Assembly: GCA_003024175.1 (NCBI GenBank)
Contig: MDYQ01000011.1
Coordinates: forward strand, 62,001-126,000
Direction: 5' to 3'
From: Planoprotostelium fungivorum
Taxonomy: Eukaryota > Evosea > Variosea > Cavosteliida > Cavosteliaceae
Length of the DNA: 64,000 bases
The position numbers were made by a program, and so were the translations under genes. Shown here piece by piece: positions 22,501 to 34,400 of this stretch; the first letter of the stretch is position 1, and each line of letters opens with the position of its first letter. The notes beneath the pieces were generated by a model. That model did no database searches and had not been told where the DNA came from. It saw nothing but the letters and a program-made list of their open reading frames with translations.

Positions 22501-23642
22501 ACCGTCTGTCGTAACGTAAGCTTCTTTTCGGTTGTGAGCGTTGATGCGTATGCCTCCTTGGAACAAAGTCTTATTCTGTAGAGGGTCAATTCAACCAAGT
22601 GTTACGATGGATGATAATGTACCTCTATTCCCTTCTGCACGAGCTCGTTGGATAAATAAGCCGGATGTCTGTCTCTTTGCTTCTTTCCACCCTTTCTCTG
22701 TCCACCGTTGTTTCCATTTCGATTGGGTGTACCTCTCTGACCCGGTGTGTTCCGTCCGTTGTTGTTGTTCCTGTTTGGCGTTCTATCGTCTCTCGGTTGA
22801 TTGTTTCTCTGAGGTGTGCTGGGGCCTCTTCCGTCGTTGCCCCTGAATCTGTTCGTCATCAGTCTTACATTCTACAGGAGGGATATCCACCTATCGTTTT
22901 GCCACCGTGCAGAGTCTGCACCGGATGATTGACTCCTTCGGTCATCATTCTGGTATCCTCTTCTGTCGTCTCCTCTTCTGTCATCTCCTCTTCTATCGTC
23001 TCTTCTGTCGTCTCTTCTGTTCTCTTGACCTCTTCTATCTTCGTTCTGATTGCCTCTCCTGTCATCATTCTGTCTCGAATAGTTGTCGTTGCCTCTTCCT
23101 CTGCCTCCACGGAAGGGTCTCTCGAAGCGATCATCGTGGCCGGAGGGGAACAATTGCTTAGACACTTCCTTCTCTAGCTCCTCGAAATTTAATCTTCTGT
23201 CACCTCCTGCAGAGATGAGACGGTGGACGGGTCACGTGACGACATCTCACCATTGGCCGAGGTAGGTTCTCTTGGACCTCCTCTTCCTCTGGGTGTCCTA
23301 AAATTGTTCTGTCTAGGCTCGCTTTGAGAGCCTCTAGGTTGTCCTTCGTTTCTGCTATGACCTCCCCTCTGATTGTTTCCTCTACGAGGTGTTCGAGTAT
23401 TCTGTTCAGTCCCTTGTGTCACATCTTGTTCGGACTTTCCATCGTCTGATCTCTCTTCATGATTTTGTCCATCGCGCTGAGCTCAGTCAGTTCTTAGAAC
23501 GCGTGAAGGATGGGCTCACTCTGCCATGGCCTCTGTTTTGTCTTCCGCCTCGTTGTCCCTCTTGACGGCCGCGTGAGCCTTCAGAATGGGAGCCTCTCGA
23601 TGAAGTTTGTTCTGTTGTTTCTGTAGAAGAAGAGCCCTCCAT
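19522..23642 (-). CDS. DIS3L2-type 3'-5' exoribonuclease (RNB family)
   Basis: Start [15 protein letters not shown] long low-complexity region follows, rich in R-G-G, R-G-R-G and D-D-R-R-G-D repeats (about 22,600-23,640), then cold-shock-like domains ([20 protein letters not shown]). The RNB domain carries [12 protein letters not shown] with the metal-binding aspartates, then [11 protein letters not shown] and [18 protein letters not shown]. The tail has an S1-like part and a K/E-rich insert. It degrades RNA processively from the 3' end. No PIN domain is visible, which separates it from exosome DIS3/RRP44 and fits DIS3L2 (oligouridylated RNA) or SSD1. At least ten introns, of which those ending near 20124 and 20914 use the GTTGTAG acceptor. 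Confidence 0.9.
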
Positions 23643-23698
23643 GTGTTGGTCTATTGGTATGTTATAATATATCTTTTGGACTGTGGGGGTCGTGATGC

Positions 23699-23768
23699 CA
23701 CGTGACTTCTGTTGTCACGCCGTGAAGAAAATGATTCCGGCTCGTTGTTTGGAAGCCGGAAATTTTCT
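23699..23768. other. Two adjacent hairpin-forming inverted repeats upstream of the DIS3L2-like gene
   Basis: CGTGAC (23701-23706) pairs with GTCACG (23714-23719) over a 7-nt loop. Next, AGAAAAT plus TTCCGGCT (23726-23732, 23735-23742) pair with AGCCGGAA plus ATTTTCT (23754-23761, 23762-23768), a 15-bp stem with one 2-nt bulge and an 11-nt loop. They lie about 60-125 bp upstream of the minus-strand start at 23642, in the promoter or 5' UTR. Function unknown. Confidence 0.7.
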
Positions 23769-23940
23769 CAGAAGTCCCGTTCACTGTACGGTCCAGCAGC
23801 AGAATGCAATGTTCCAAATGATATCTCATTCACCTTCTTCTCCACTTCGATTGTATTGGGAGTGCATCATTCACACACCCGTAGGGGTCACCTTCCATTG
23901 AATCGAAAACAACCACGGTGAGAAGTGAACAGCTGATCGT

Positions 23941-25841
23941 TTATACATTCTTCTTTGCACGAGGAGTGGATTCAAAGTGGTTGATGTCAAACTCCTTCGT
24001 GTGATTCCAGTAGCTGATGCAGTTTCCACCCCAGAGAGTGTACACGTCTCCGTTGGCATCAGCGTACCAACTGTCACATTTTGTGGCAAAGACAGTGTTC
24101 TTCAGATTCATCTTCAGCTGCTGACTGAACTCTCTCTGAACTGACTCTTTCACTTCGAGCGTGGCTAGATTGTCTTCCATCATCTTCTTGATGGCCTGCA
24201 GTGCGAAATCGACCTGACACTCGATCATGAAGATGACGCTGTTGTGTCCCAATCCGGTATTGGGACCCAAGAGGAGGTACATGTTGGGGTATTTGGTCAT
24301 GCAGATACCCAGGTAAGTCTGGATCTACAACGATGTCGTTAGAATAAGGAATAGATGTGACTGTACTCACGTTGTTGATGATACCATCAAAATTGGCACC
24401 GTTCTCTCCCTCGACCTTGGCGGGGGCCATGTAGGCCGTAACCTGAGATTTCGATGAGTTTTCTCACGTATCCAAGGTAACCCACGTCGAAACCGGTGGC
24501 CAAGATGAGAACGTCGATGTCCTCCTTTCCCTTGGCCGTGATGATTCCATCATCTACAACTCTCTCGATACCGTCTGTGATGAGCCTGACGTTATCTCTC
24601 TGCATGGCAGGGTAGAAGTCATCCGAGACCAAAATTCTGCGAAGAATTAGAACGGTTGCGAGTTGTAGATCGTCACCTCTTGCAGCCCATCTGGTACTTG
24701 GGTGTTAACTTCTCTCTCAGCTCATCGTCTTGGATGGATGTGACTCTGTGTCTCGTGGCCAACTGAGAAGAGGTGAGGATCGATTCACTGGAAGGAGATT
24801 TCGACTCACTCGTAGAGCGACCTTGGACATGGTCTCTGTCAACCAAGTGTTCCTTCCAAAGGTCAAGAAGGTCAACTCGTTCTGCATCTCCATCAGCATC
24901 CGTCATCATGATCGACCATCGTGATCGTCTCACGTATAAGAAGATGGCACTGCGGTAGAGGTACTGAGAGTAAGGTACGTACTCGAAGAACTTCTTCACG
25001 ATGGTGTAGTAGTTGTAGTTTCTCCTGGGCACGATCCATGATGGAGATCTCTGGTAGACCAACAGCTCTTTGACTTTGGGGGCGATGGCAGGGACGACCT
25101 GGATAGCGGAGGCACCACTGCCGATGATGGCGACCTTCTTCCCCTCGAGATTGACGGACTTGTCCCACTTGGCAGTGTGGAAGGAGGGTCCTTTGAAGCT
25201 TCTAAACTTCTCGGGGTAGTTGGGGATACGAAGAGCTCCGGGGCCGGAGATGCTGAGATGGAGTCAGATGATATTGGAATGTGATCATATGATATCACGC
25301 ACACGACCTCGGCCACGTGACGCACCAAGTCGTTGGTGCCGACTTTGGAGACGTCGACTTCGTAGTGCTTCTGTTCGTCGTTCCAGTGGATCTTTCTGAC
25401 CTGAACGGTGTCAGTGGAGTGGAGAACGGGGTGTGTCACCTCTGTCTGGAACTGAATGTGTCTCATCACGTCGTACTTGTTGGCTACCATGCGGAGGTAA
25501 TCCAGAATCTCCTCCTGTCCTGCATACTTCTTGTTCCAAGCTGATGAGTGTCAATCGTGTGATGGTTCTACGAGAGGACGCACAAGTTGAGGGCTCGAAA
25601 GAGAAGGAGTACAAATGGGATGGGACATCACAAGCACAGCCGGGGTATGTGTTGACGAGCCAAGTTCCACCAACGTCCTTCTCTAATTCGAACACGGTGG
25701 CCTCAATGTTGAGTTCTTTCTTCAACTTGGCAGCAGCACATAGGCCGGATAATCTGTGATTGGCTTAGAAAACATAGGGTGGCGCTCGACAGTGTCTACA
25801 TACCCAGCACCAACGATAATTACAGATGGCTTCCAAGTCAT
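23941..25841 (-). CDS. Flavin-containing monooxygenase of Baeyer-Villiger type
   Basis: The likely start at 25841 gives M-T-W-K-P-S-V-I-I-V-G-A-G, joined over a GTATGT...CACAG intron to L-S-G-L-C-A-A-A-K-L-K, the FAD-binding G-x-G-x-x-G fold. Then come G-G-T-W-L-V-N-T-Y-P-G-C-A-C-D-V-P-S-H and the Baeyer-Villiger fingerprint F-K-G-P-S-F-H-T-A-K-W-D (F-x-G-x-x-x-H-x-x-x-W-D). The NADPH-binding I-I-G-S-G-A-S-A-I-Q and the motif L-I-L-A-T-G-F-D follow. It ends L-L-L-G-P-N-T-G-L-G-H-N-S and a tail to TAA at 23941-23943. Such enzymes insert oxygen into ketones or N/S-oxidise small molecules using NADPH and O2. The substrate is unknown. The frame is open upstream to an ATG at 25934, so a slightly longer N-terminus is possible. 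Confidence 0.9.
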
Positions 25842-26169
25842 AGCGTTTGCGTCTTCTCGTTTGTTGTTGTTATCAAATCTGTAGCGGAGAAACATTATTC
25901 CTGCTCGGCGATACCCTGCAAAATTGTTCCGCATTAATCCGCAATGAACCCGTATATGTCACATCCTCACTTCTTTTCTGAACCACACCCGCCACTCACT
26001 ATCCGTCACATGTTAGTCATTCGAACACGGAGATATTATCGAGAGCTCGTCCAACTCTGAAATGGTCACAGATCACTGTCTGTATGTGTGTAGAGTCGAC
26101 ACGACGAGGTAATGAGCGTTGAAGCGATCATGGTGCAGATGAACGAATGAAATAAAACCATTCATCAAT
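25842..26169. other. Intergenic stretch, nothing recognised
   Basis: About 330 bp between the monooxygenase start and the RhoGAP stop, both on the minus strand. It should hold the monooxygenase promoter. No ORF, repeat or structured element stands out. Confidence 0.4.
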
Positions 26170-27710
26170 TTATAAACTTTCGATGTTATCCATACACCAC
26201 TTGACAGCAGCCACCTTCTTCGCTGTCATTCCCGTCTTCTCGAAGCCGTTGTCCTCTAAATTACTGCTCTATTTCCTCTCAGTCTCCTCTATCATGCATT
26301 CACTCACCCTCAATTCATTCACTCTCTTTGTGATTTGATCCAATAGAAGTGAAGAGTGTGCCTGATGAAGTCAGGATGATGATGATGATGTGTCGCCCAC
26401 CTTCGTCTTGATCAACTCTTCCACACTCGTTGGCGTGGGAACCAGCGGCGGTGACTCCCAAAAGTGACCTATCGCACTTCAGATGACTCCCTCTTCTACA
26501 TCATCACGATGCGGATGGTGATGGAATAAGATGATGATGATGTGTCACCTGGTTTCAGATCTGTGGGTAAAGATCTCGTATCTTTTCGAACCGGTGTCGT
26601 GTGAGGTCCCGTCTCATTAAATATTTCCATCTGAGGTGATGTCGGTGCCGCCGGCGTCCTCATCCTTTGCATGTCCCCTGTCGACTTTTACTTCCTCGTC
26701 GACACTCTACCCCTCACCATCTGACCACCTCGTCTCGAATACCGGAGTCGATCTGATGGACACGGCCGGGTGTTTCGTGTTCTTTAATAGGGGCGTGTGG
26801 TTATCATGAGGACGTGGAGAAGTGGTGGGAGTCGTTGCGTTGGATCCTCCATTGGGAGACAGGGTGGGAGATAGCGTGGAGAATGTACGGTGCGTACGGG
26901 GTGTCATGGGTGCCACGTCGAGGCCGTAAATCGTGTCGAAATGATCGATGAGGTGTCTGTGAGCGTGAGCGTTGTAGACGGAGAAAACTCACTGAGTCAA
27001 GAGGGCGGCGCGAGGCTGGTTGATGAGAAATTTGACGGAGAAGGCCATGGTGGGGGGTCTGAAGAGAGTGGTGCCCAGTATCCATGAGAGGTCTTTCGAA
27101 TTGATATTGTTGTGCAGTTTCATCTCGACCGTCCGTGATAAGAACATGATGAGAAGTTGTGAGCATTGATTATTGTGTTCGGGTAGTTTCTTCAAGATCT
27201 CTCTCAATTTCTGTACAATGACCTTCGAAGATTCATCGGCTGTGGATGATTGAGTCATCGCGTTGAAATCGTGTGGATCACACACCTATTGACATGAATT
27301 CATCGTAGAGATTGAATGTGAAGAGAGGTTCTGGGAGTTCGAGCAGCCAGAGTCTCAAAAGAAATGATGCTACGTGTGGATCGCTCGGCTCTGCGAGTTC
27401 TCCTATATATCATATCAACACCCCGATTCTTTGTCTCTGTCAGCGTCACCTCGATTGTATCTGTCCTTCAATGCGAGAGCGGCTTTCATGTCGATCTGTT
27501 TCGATCAGATCGCACACAAAGATGTCAGACATTTACCTCCGTCCGAAACAGCTGGGGTGTCTTCAGACCGTTCTTGTTGATGTATCGTATGAGAAATTTG
27601 ACGATGGAGGGTGCGATCCTCTGATTGGGTCTCTCCATCATCACCTCTAAAGGGATTCCAAAATTGATGTTGTGATATTCATAGTTGTGATCGTATTCTA
27701 CGGGCTCCAT
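26170..27710 (-). CDS. RhoGAP-domain protein
   Basis: The RhoGAP domain begins near the N-terminus: F-G-I-P-L-E-V-M-M-E-R, I-V-K-F-L-I-R-Y-I-N-K-N-G-L-K-T-P-Q-L-F-R. The second half reads L-P-E-H-N-N-Q-C-S-Q-L-L-I, N-N-I-N-S-K-D-L-S-W-I-L-G-T-T-L-F-R-P. A Pro/Ser/Thr-rich tail follows (T-P-R-T-H-R-T-F-S-T-L-S-P), and the last exons end K-V-A-A-V-K-W-C-M-D-N-I-E-S-L at TAA 26170-26172. RhoGAPs speed GTP hydrolysis on Rho/Rac proteins. The Arg finger is expected in the 'G-L-x-x-x-x-L-F-R' loop, where F-R is present. ATG at 27710 (M-E-P-V-E-Y-D-H) is chosen. The frame continues upstream with a TTG but no ATG, so a short 5' exon may be missed. The intron at 26970 holds the recurrent motif in the opposite orientation. 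Confidence 0.8.
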
Positions 27711-28355
27711 GACGGTTCTACCCGTCAGAGGGACCGATCGACTTGATGTGGGAGACAATGTATGTATGACAAAGATCTACTTCGGATGAAACGATCGATG
27801 TTCTTTCGTGACGGAGAGTTTACGGGGAGAAGGAAGGTGAGGAGTGGGCTCGATGTTCTTTGTAATGTGTTGCGTTGCCAGAAAAATGTTCTATGGCTTT
27901 GATTTGATCCCAGAATCTCCTTAGGAGAGAAGGCGACCCTCGGTCCTTTACACTTCTATAGAAGGACACCAGAGCCCCTCCACTGAATACTACCACAGAA
28001 GCACGCGAGCTTGCAGCGTCTCTTATCTGTCTCGCCCGGAAGGGAAGGAGGAGAAAAAGGAACGCTGTTCGTTTACGCGACAGGTGAGAAAAAGATTAAA
28101 AGAATCTATTCAAAGATTTATTGATTACCCATTCGTCTCTCTTTTCTCTTCTTTCGAAATTCGATCAAAATCTAAAATTTATAATAAAATCGATAGGATT
28201 TCGATCGAGATTTCATTGAAATAGAGAATAATTGTAATTTCCATAGAAAATTACAAATGAAGGAAGGCCAAATCCCGCGGACACTTTGTCATTCCATCAA
28301 CGCAACAACAACACAACACGAAACAAGAGATACATAACAACACACACACATCACA
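27711..28355. promoter_or_regulatory. Divergent upstream region of RhoGAP and Hsp104 genes
   Basis: About 645 bp with no supported gene. The part from 28,085 to 28,260 is strikingly A+T-rich against the rest of the window and precedes the chaperone start. Dyads such as TTCTATAGAA and TTCGAA occur, but I found no array with correct heat-shock-element spacing. Confidence 0.45.
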
Positions 28356-31320
28356 ATGAGTGATAAATACACAGACAAGACCAATGAGGTTCTCATGGCC
28401 GCTCGAGATCTGGCACTTGAGAACTCACACCCTCAACTGTCTCCCATACACGTGGCACTCGCTCTCTTGGCCGACGAAGGAGGTCTAGCCAAGTCCATCT
28501 GTAACAAAGCCAGCATCGATCCACAGCTCATCGAGAGAGGTCTGAAGAAGCTGCTGGTCAGACTGCCCGCTCAAGATCCACCACCATCAGAAGTGTCTGG
28601 TTCTGGTGCCTTCAACAAACTTTTGAAAAACGCAACGGTGGGAACATCATTCTGATGACGTCATACACTGACACACCATTAGGAGATCCAAAAGAAACAA
28701 GAGGACGCCCATCTAGCCGTAGACCACCTTCTCCTCGCCCTCGACGAAGACAGAGACGTCTCGTCCGTATTCTCATCCAATGGACTCAACAAGGCAGCTC
28801 TAGAAGCGGCAGTCAAGACCATGCGGGGAGGACGCAAGGTAATCCGATCGACCTCACATCATCCATCTCACCCATCACAGGTAGACAGTAAGTCAGCGGA
28901 GAGCCAGTACGAAGCCCTCTCCAAGTACGGCCTCGACATGGTGGCCGCCGCCGAATCAGGCAAACTCGACCCCGTCATCGGCAGAGACGAAGAGATCAGA
29001 AGAGTCATCCGCATCTTATCCAGGAGAACGAAGAACAACCCAGTCCTCATCGGAGAACCAGGAACAGGAAAGACCGCCATCGTAGAGGGTCTCGCTCAGA
29101 GGATCGTCCGCGGTGACATTCCAGATAACCTCAACTGCCGCGTCATCTCATTGGACATGGGAGCTCTCATCGCCGGAGCCAAATACAGAGGAGAATTCGA
29201 GGAGAGACTCAAGGCCGTTCTGAAGGAAGTCAAAGACGCCCAGGGCAGCATCATCTTGTTCATCGATGAGATCCATCTCGTCTTGGGAGCAGGAAAGACG
29301 GACGGAGCTATGGATGCTGCCAACCTCTTAAAACCCATGTTAGCTCGCGGCGAGCTCCGCTGCATCGGTGCGACCACCCTCGAGGAATACAAAAAGTACG
29401 TAGAGAAGGATGCCGCCTTCGAGAGAAGATTCCAGCAAGTGTACGTATCAGAACCCACCGTCCCCGACACCATCTCCATCTTGAGAGGCCTGAAGGAGAG
29501 ATACGAGACACACCACGGTGTTCGTATCTCAGACGCAGCGCTCGTCATCGCTGCACAGCTGGCCCACCGTTACATCACGAACCGTTTCTTACCCGACAAG
29601 GCGATCGATCTCGTAGACGAAGCTTGTGCCAACACGAGAGTCCAACTCAATTCACAACCGGAGGCGATCGATCATCTAGAGAGGAGACAGCTGCAGCTCG
29701 AGATCGAAGCGACTGCCATGGCGAAAGAAGATGACGTCAATTCGAAGCAGAGATTGGAGAAGATCAACCAGGAATTGGCCAGAATCAAGGATGAACTGCA
29801 GCCACTCAAACTAAGGTGAGATGAGACCATCAGATGACATTGGATGGTGACTCATCATGGTGCAGATACGAAGACGAGAGACAACGTAACGAAGAACTGA
29901 GAAATCTGTCAAAGAAGTTGGAGGATCTCAAGTTGAAGATCGAGCAGGCTGAGAGGAGGGCAGACAAGGCCCTGGTGGCAGACCTTCGATTCTACGCCGT
30001 ACCTGAGGTGGAGAAGCAGATCAAGAAGCTCAGAACGGAGAAGAAATCGGCCATCAACGATTTAGTATCCGACACCGTAGGACAAGAACAAATTGCAGAG
30101 GTAAGCCTCATCCTGATCATCATCATGACCCCCAGCATGATCATCATCTTGAAGGAGCAGATACTGACTGGATGTGTAGGTGGTAGCTAGATGGACTGGT
30201 ATCCCTGTCACCAAATTGTCACAGACAGAGAAGGAAAGACTGTTGAACCTGGCCTCCGAACTCCACGCCAGAGTCGTCGGCCAAGACGAGGCCGTCGATT
30301 CCGTCGCAGACGCAGTTTTGAGATCTCGCGCCGGTCTCGCCCGAGAGAACCAGCCCTCCGGAAGCTTCCTCTTCCTCGGACCCACCGGTGAGTCTACAAC
30401 GTTGTAGATCGATGTCTGACCCTCCACAGGTGTGGGTAAGACGGAATTAGCCAAAGCTTTGGCCTACGAGCTGTTCGATGACGAGAAACACATTGTCCGC
30501 ATCGACATGTCAGAATATTCCGAGCAACATTCCGTGGCGAGATTGATCGGTGCACCACCTGGTTACGTTGGTTACGACGAGGGAGGTCAACTGACGGAAG
30601 CCGTTAGAAGGAGACCCTACTCCGTCATCTTGTTCGATGAGGTATGTCGTCATCATCATCATCTTCCACGATGACTGACACTCGTTAGGTAGAGAAGGCC
30701 CACCCACAGATCTTCAACATTCTCCTCCAAGTCTTAGACGACGGACGCCTCACCGATGGAAAGGGAAGAACGGTCGACTTCACGAACGTCGTCATCATCC
30801 TCACCTCCAACTTGGGATCCGAGCACCTCCTCGCAGACATCAAAGTCGATTCCTCCACCGTACCTGAAGCCACAAAGGACAAGGTCATGAACACTGTCAA
30901 GAGACACTTTCGGCCCGAGTTTCTCAATCGATTGGACGACATCGTCATCTTCTCTCCGCTGGTGAGGGACCAATTGAAGGAGATCGTGAGGATCCAGATG
31001 AAGAGCTTGGTGAAGAGGTTGGAGGATAGGAACATCACGGTGGACTTGCAGGATTCTGCGGCCGCTCTCATCTTGAAGCAGTCGTACGATCCTCTCTACG
31101 GTGCGAGACCCATGAGAAGGTGAGTGAGAGAGGAGAGGGACGTGTGGCTGATGAAGATAGGTACTTGGAGAAGCATCTCGTGACCGAATTGAGTCGATTG
31201 ATCATCGGTGGTAAATTGAAGGAGAGGGACAGAGTGATCATCACCACCAGTGAAGACAAACTCTCCTTCGAAGTCCAAGAGGGAAGTGCCCCTCCTCTTA
31301 AAAAGAAAGTCAGAGTGTAA
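28356..31320 (+). CDS. Cytosolic Hsp104/ClpB disaggregase
   Basis: Starts [17 protein letters not shown], with a two-repeat Clp N-domain. NBD1 has Walker A G-E-P-G-T-G-K-T and Walker B L-F-I-D-E-I-H. The M-domain coiled coil includes [15 protein letters not shown]2 has G-P-T-G-V-G-K-T-E (split by the palindrome-bearing intron at 30393) and I-L-F-D-E-V-E-K-A-H, plus the pore loop G-Y-V-G-Y. About 890 residues, normal for the family. No presequence, so cytosolic. It pulls proteins out of aggregates with Hsp70 in an ATP-driven hexamer. The stop TAA at 31318-31320 runs straight into an AATAAA signal. Heat regulation is expected for the family but not proven by motifs here. Confidence 0.95.
30393..30408. 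repeat. Perfect 16-bp palindrome of the intron motif
   Basis: TCTACAACGTTGTAGA follows directly on the GTGAG donor of the intron that splits the NBD2 Walker A of Hsp104. Confidence 0.85.
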
Positions 31321-31325
31321 ATAAA
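31320..31325 (+). terminator. Poly(A) signal abutting the Hsp104 stop codon
   Basis: AATAAA starts on the last base of the TAA stop (31318-31320). Confidence 0.55.
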
Positions 31326-31433
31326 ATCGAACGGAATTCATTTCGATGCACTTTATACAAACTCGTTCGTCTCTTCGTCGTGTGTTGGTTCTTCTCTGAT
31401 GACATTCGTCTCTTCCACGGTGATAAATCATTT

Positions 31434-34400
31434 CTACCTCAGTGATTGCAGCTTCGTGGTCAACGATGCGAAACCGACCGGCTTGGTCATGTAATCATCC
31501 ATCCCCGAATCCGTGCACGTCTGTCTCTCTGCAACCGACGATGCGTTTGCAGTGAGTGCAGCGATGTGAGTTCGAGGCAGACCCCTCTCCACTTCGATGT
31601 CTCGAATGTCTCTCGCTGCGGTGGGTCCATCTTTCACGGGCATCTGTATAGAGTCAACACCATTCTTCCCCTCTCATCTCACTTGATAATCCATGAAGAT
31701 GCAATCGAACCTCTCTGCAATGTGTTTCAAGAATAAATCGACGGCCTCTTGACCGTTCTCAGCGGTAACGAACCTGACGAAAAGTGAGTGAAAAAGTGAC
31801 GGACGTTGTCATCATCATGACGAACGAGACAACGAGTGGAGGAGAGATTTCTATGGATGCTCACCTGACGTTCCCGATCTTATCTAACATGAGTTGCATG
31901 ACCTTGAGGTTCGTCTTGTTGTCATCCACAACCATGACCCACAGCTCCCTCGGTTTCGATGTCATGAGTTGGGTGAACGACCCGGACGACGTGGGAGCAG
32001 AAGCAGTTAGATCAGTGGAAGAAGCGTTCATCTCCGGGCTCGCTTGCACTTTGCTCAAGATCCTCAGCAATATGGAAATGTTGACCGGTGAATGCAGTGA
32101 CGTCACTTGTACATCCTTACCGTTGTAATCGCGTGATATCTATTCGAGTTCATCTCCATCTCGCGTAAGGCATCTCACCTTTCTCAAGGCCTTCTGTCTC
32201 ATCTTCTCAGCTTCAGAGAAGACAACATGGAGACGGAAAGAGTGGACGGATTTCTTTGCCATGAGTGGTAGTTTGTTCGACAGACCTTTGTACAGAGAAT
32301 GATCCACAATGAGATGGGACGATATCTCTTCTCCTCCTCCATTGAAGATTTCACTCAGTAGTCTCTCGCATTCTTCCGGGGAAGAAGATAATTTGACGTT
32401 CAAGTCGTAATCTTCTCTCAGTGTGCTGTGAATCATGGTCGTGACTATGCTATCTTCTAATAATAGAACGACATAGTGGGGTCTGGGAGGGTGAGACGGT
32501 GAAGAGATGTCTGATGACGTCACCTTCCACGGAAGGATTGTAGATCGGACTCGTAGATCTTGGGAGTGTGTGGGACGATGGTCATGGGAGGGGAAGATGG
32601 GTTTACGTACGTACGCGGTAGGGTAAGACGTACCTGCGTCCCACGGCCCAATTCACTTTCGATCGAAATGGCTCCACCCTGAAACTCGTCAATCTCCTCC
32701 ACTCGGCGAACAAATTCGCGTTCACCATGAGACTCAAGAGTCGACGGCCGATGGCCAAACCGATGCCCGTTCCGGGTTTTCTCAGTCCACCATCGTATCG
32801 ATCTGTCGACGTTTCTCCCCCTGTCGACCATTCTTGTAGGGTGAAGGGTGGTATTCCAACACCGGAATCAGTGATGATGATGTTGAACTTTTCTTCATCG
32901 TCTGGGTCGCCCATGGCAATCATCGTGATGTATCCCTTCGTCGTAAATTTGATCGCATTGCTGGAATCACATCAACGGATGACGAGTTGATGACACATCG
33001 ATGATGTGGATCAAATCGTGGATGTGATGAATCTCACCTCAAGATGATGTTGAGGAGTTGACGGAGTCTGTGTTCGTCACAGTAGATGTGAGAGGGACAC
33101 GATTTATAGATGCGGTAGCCGTAATCGAGATTCTTCTCGATGTACAAGACAGACAGAGACAGCCCCGTACACTCTAAGAACTCGTGTAGATCGATGCTGG
33201 CCGCTGTCAACTGAATCTGCCCCTGATTCAACTTTGCGAAATCTGTAGTGAGATCAGATTGACATGTGGATGAGATCTACCCAGTAGATCTCCGATCAAT
33301 CCCAAGAGGGAGTGTGCGGCGGTCTGCAGCATGCGTAACATACCGTAACACGTCTCGTTAATTTCCGTGTCACGTATCATGAGATCGGAGAGTCCGATGA
33401 TACAATTGAGGGGCGTCCTCAACTACAACGAGCCATCAATCGAGGGAGAAATAAAATCAAATAAATTATTTTTCACCTCGTGAGATACGTTGCTGACGAA
33501 GGCATCTTTCATTCCCGTGAGTCGATCTGCATCTGCTCTCGCTTCTTCTAACAACTTTTCCTTCTCTGATATCTCAGTCACATCCCTTCCCAGGCAAAGA
33601 AGCTGAGCGAAAGAGTGTGACTCCATCATGAATTCACATTCGTCCGCCACATCTGATCCTCTGTTACACGTCATCACACGTCATCATTCACCTTGTGGTC
33701 TGAACGTCTTGATGGTCCACTCGATGACCCTATCTCTCTCGAATTCGTTTCCCTTCGTTCTGACGTTGATGTAGCTGTGGAAAGAAGAAGAGATGGACAG
33801 ATTTCTGAATTGGTTGATGTACTCCTCCTTGTTGCCGTCAAAGTGAAAGAACTGAAAAAAGTTGATGCTCTCCGTAGGAACCATTCCCCTCTTGAGTTTG
33901 AGTGCTTTTCTCGTGAATCGATTGATGTGGACAAATTGTCCGTCGTGATTGAGTAGAACGACAATGGCGGGCATCTGAAGGGGTGAGGAGACATTTCGAG
34001 GAGTTTTCACCTGCTCGACTAACCACGATCGCAGCATGTTCTCGTTCTCTAAATCGGCACTGCGTGAATCGATGACGTCCTATTTCACTTGAGTCTCACG
34101 TGATCGATGATGCATCATGTCATCACCTCTAGATCGCTCATGGGTTGGAAGAGGGACGACAGACCGATGGATATGAATAAGAAAGCATAAGACAGTAGTC
34201 GAAAGAAATTTCCAGTCATGGAAACAGATCCAGCGTAATCGATGACAGAGGCAGCCAAGACTAACTGATGAAACGATGATGAGACGATTTCTACACGAGA
34301 TCTCACCTGAATGAATCGCAGTATCATGGCCATCATGAAATGTACAAATAATTCTACGGTGACACACGATCTCCTCCAGATGAACAAGAGGAACGCGAGG

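Noticed and set aside
26340-26560. GATGAT/ATCATC microsatellites as regulatory repeats or a CRISPR-like array
   Set aside because: Short impure trinucleotide runs of this type occur in many introns here and have no spacer structure.
27711-28355. Heat-shock elements upstream of Hsp104
   Set aside because: TTC and GAA blocks occur but never with the alternating two-base spacing of three or more units. I could not support an element.
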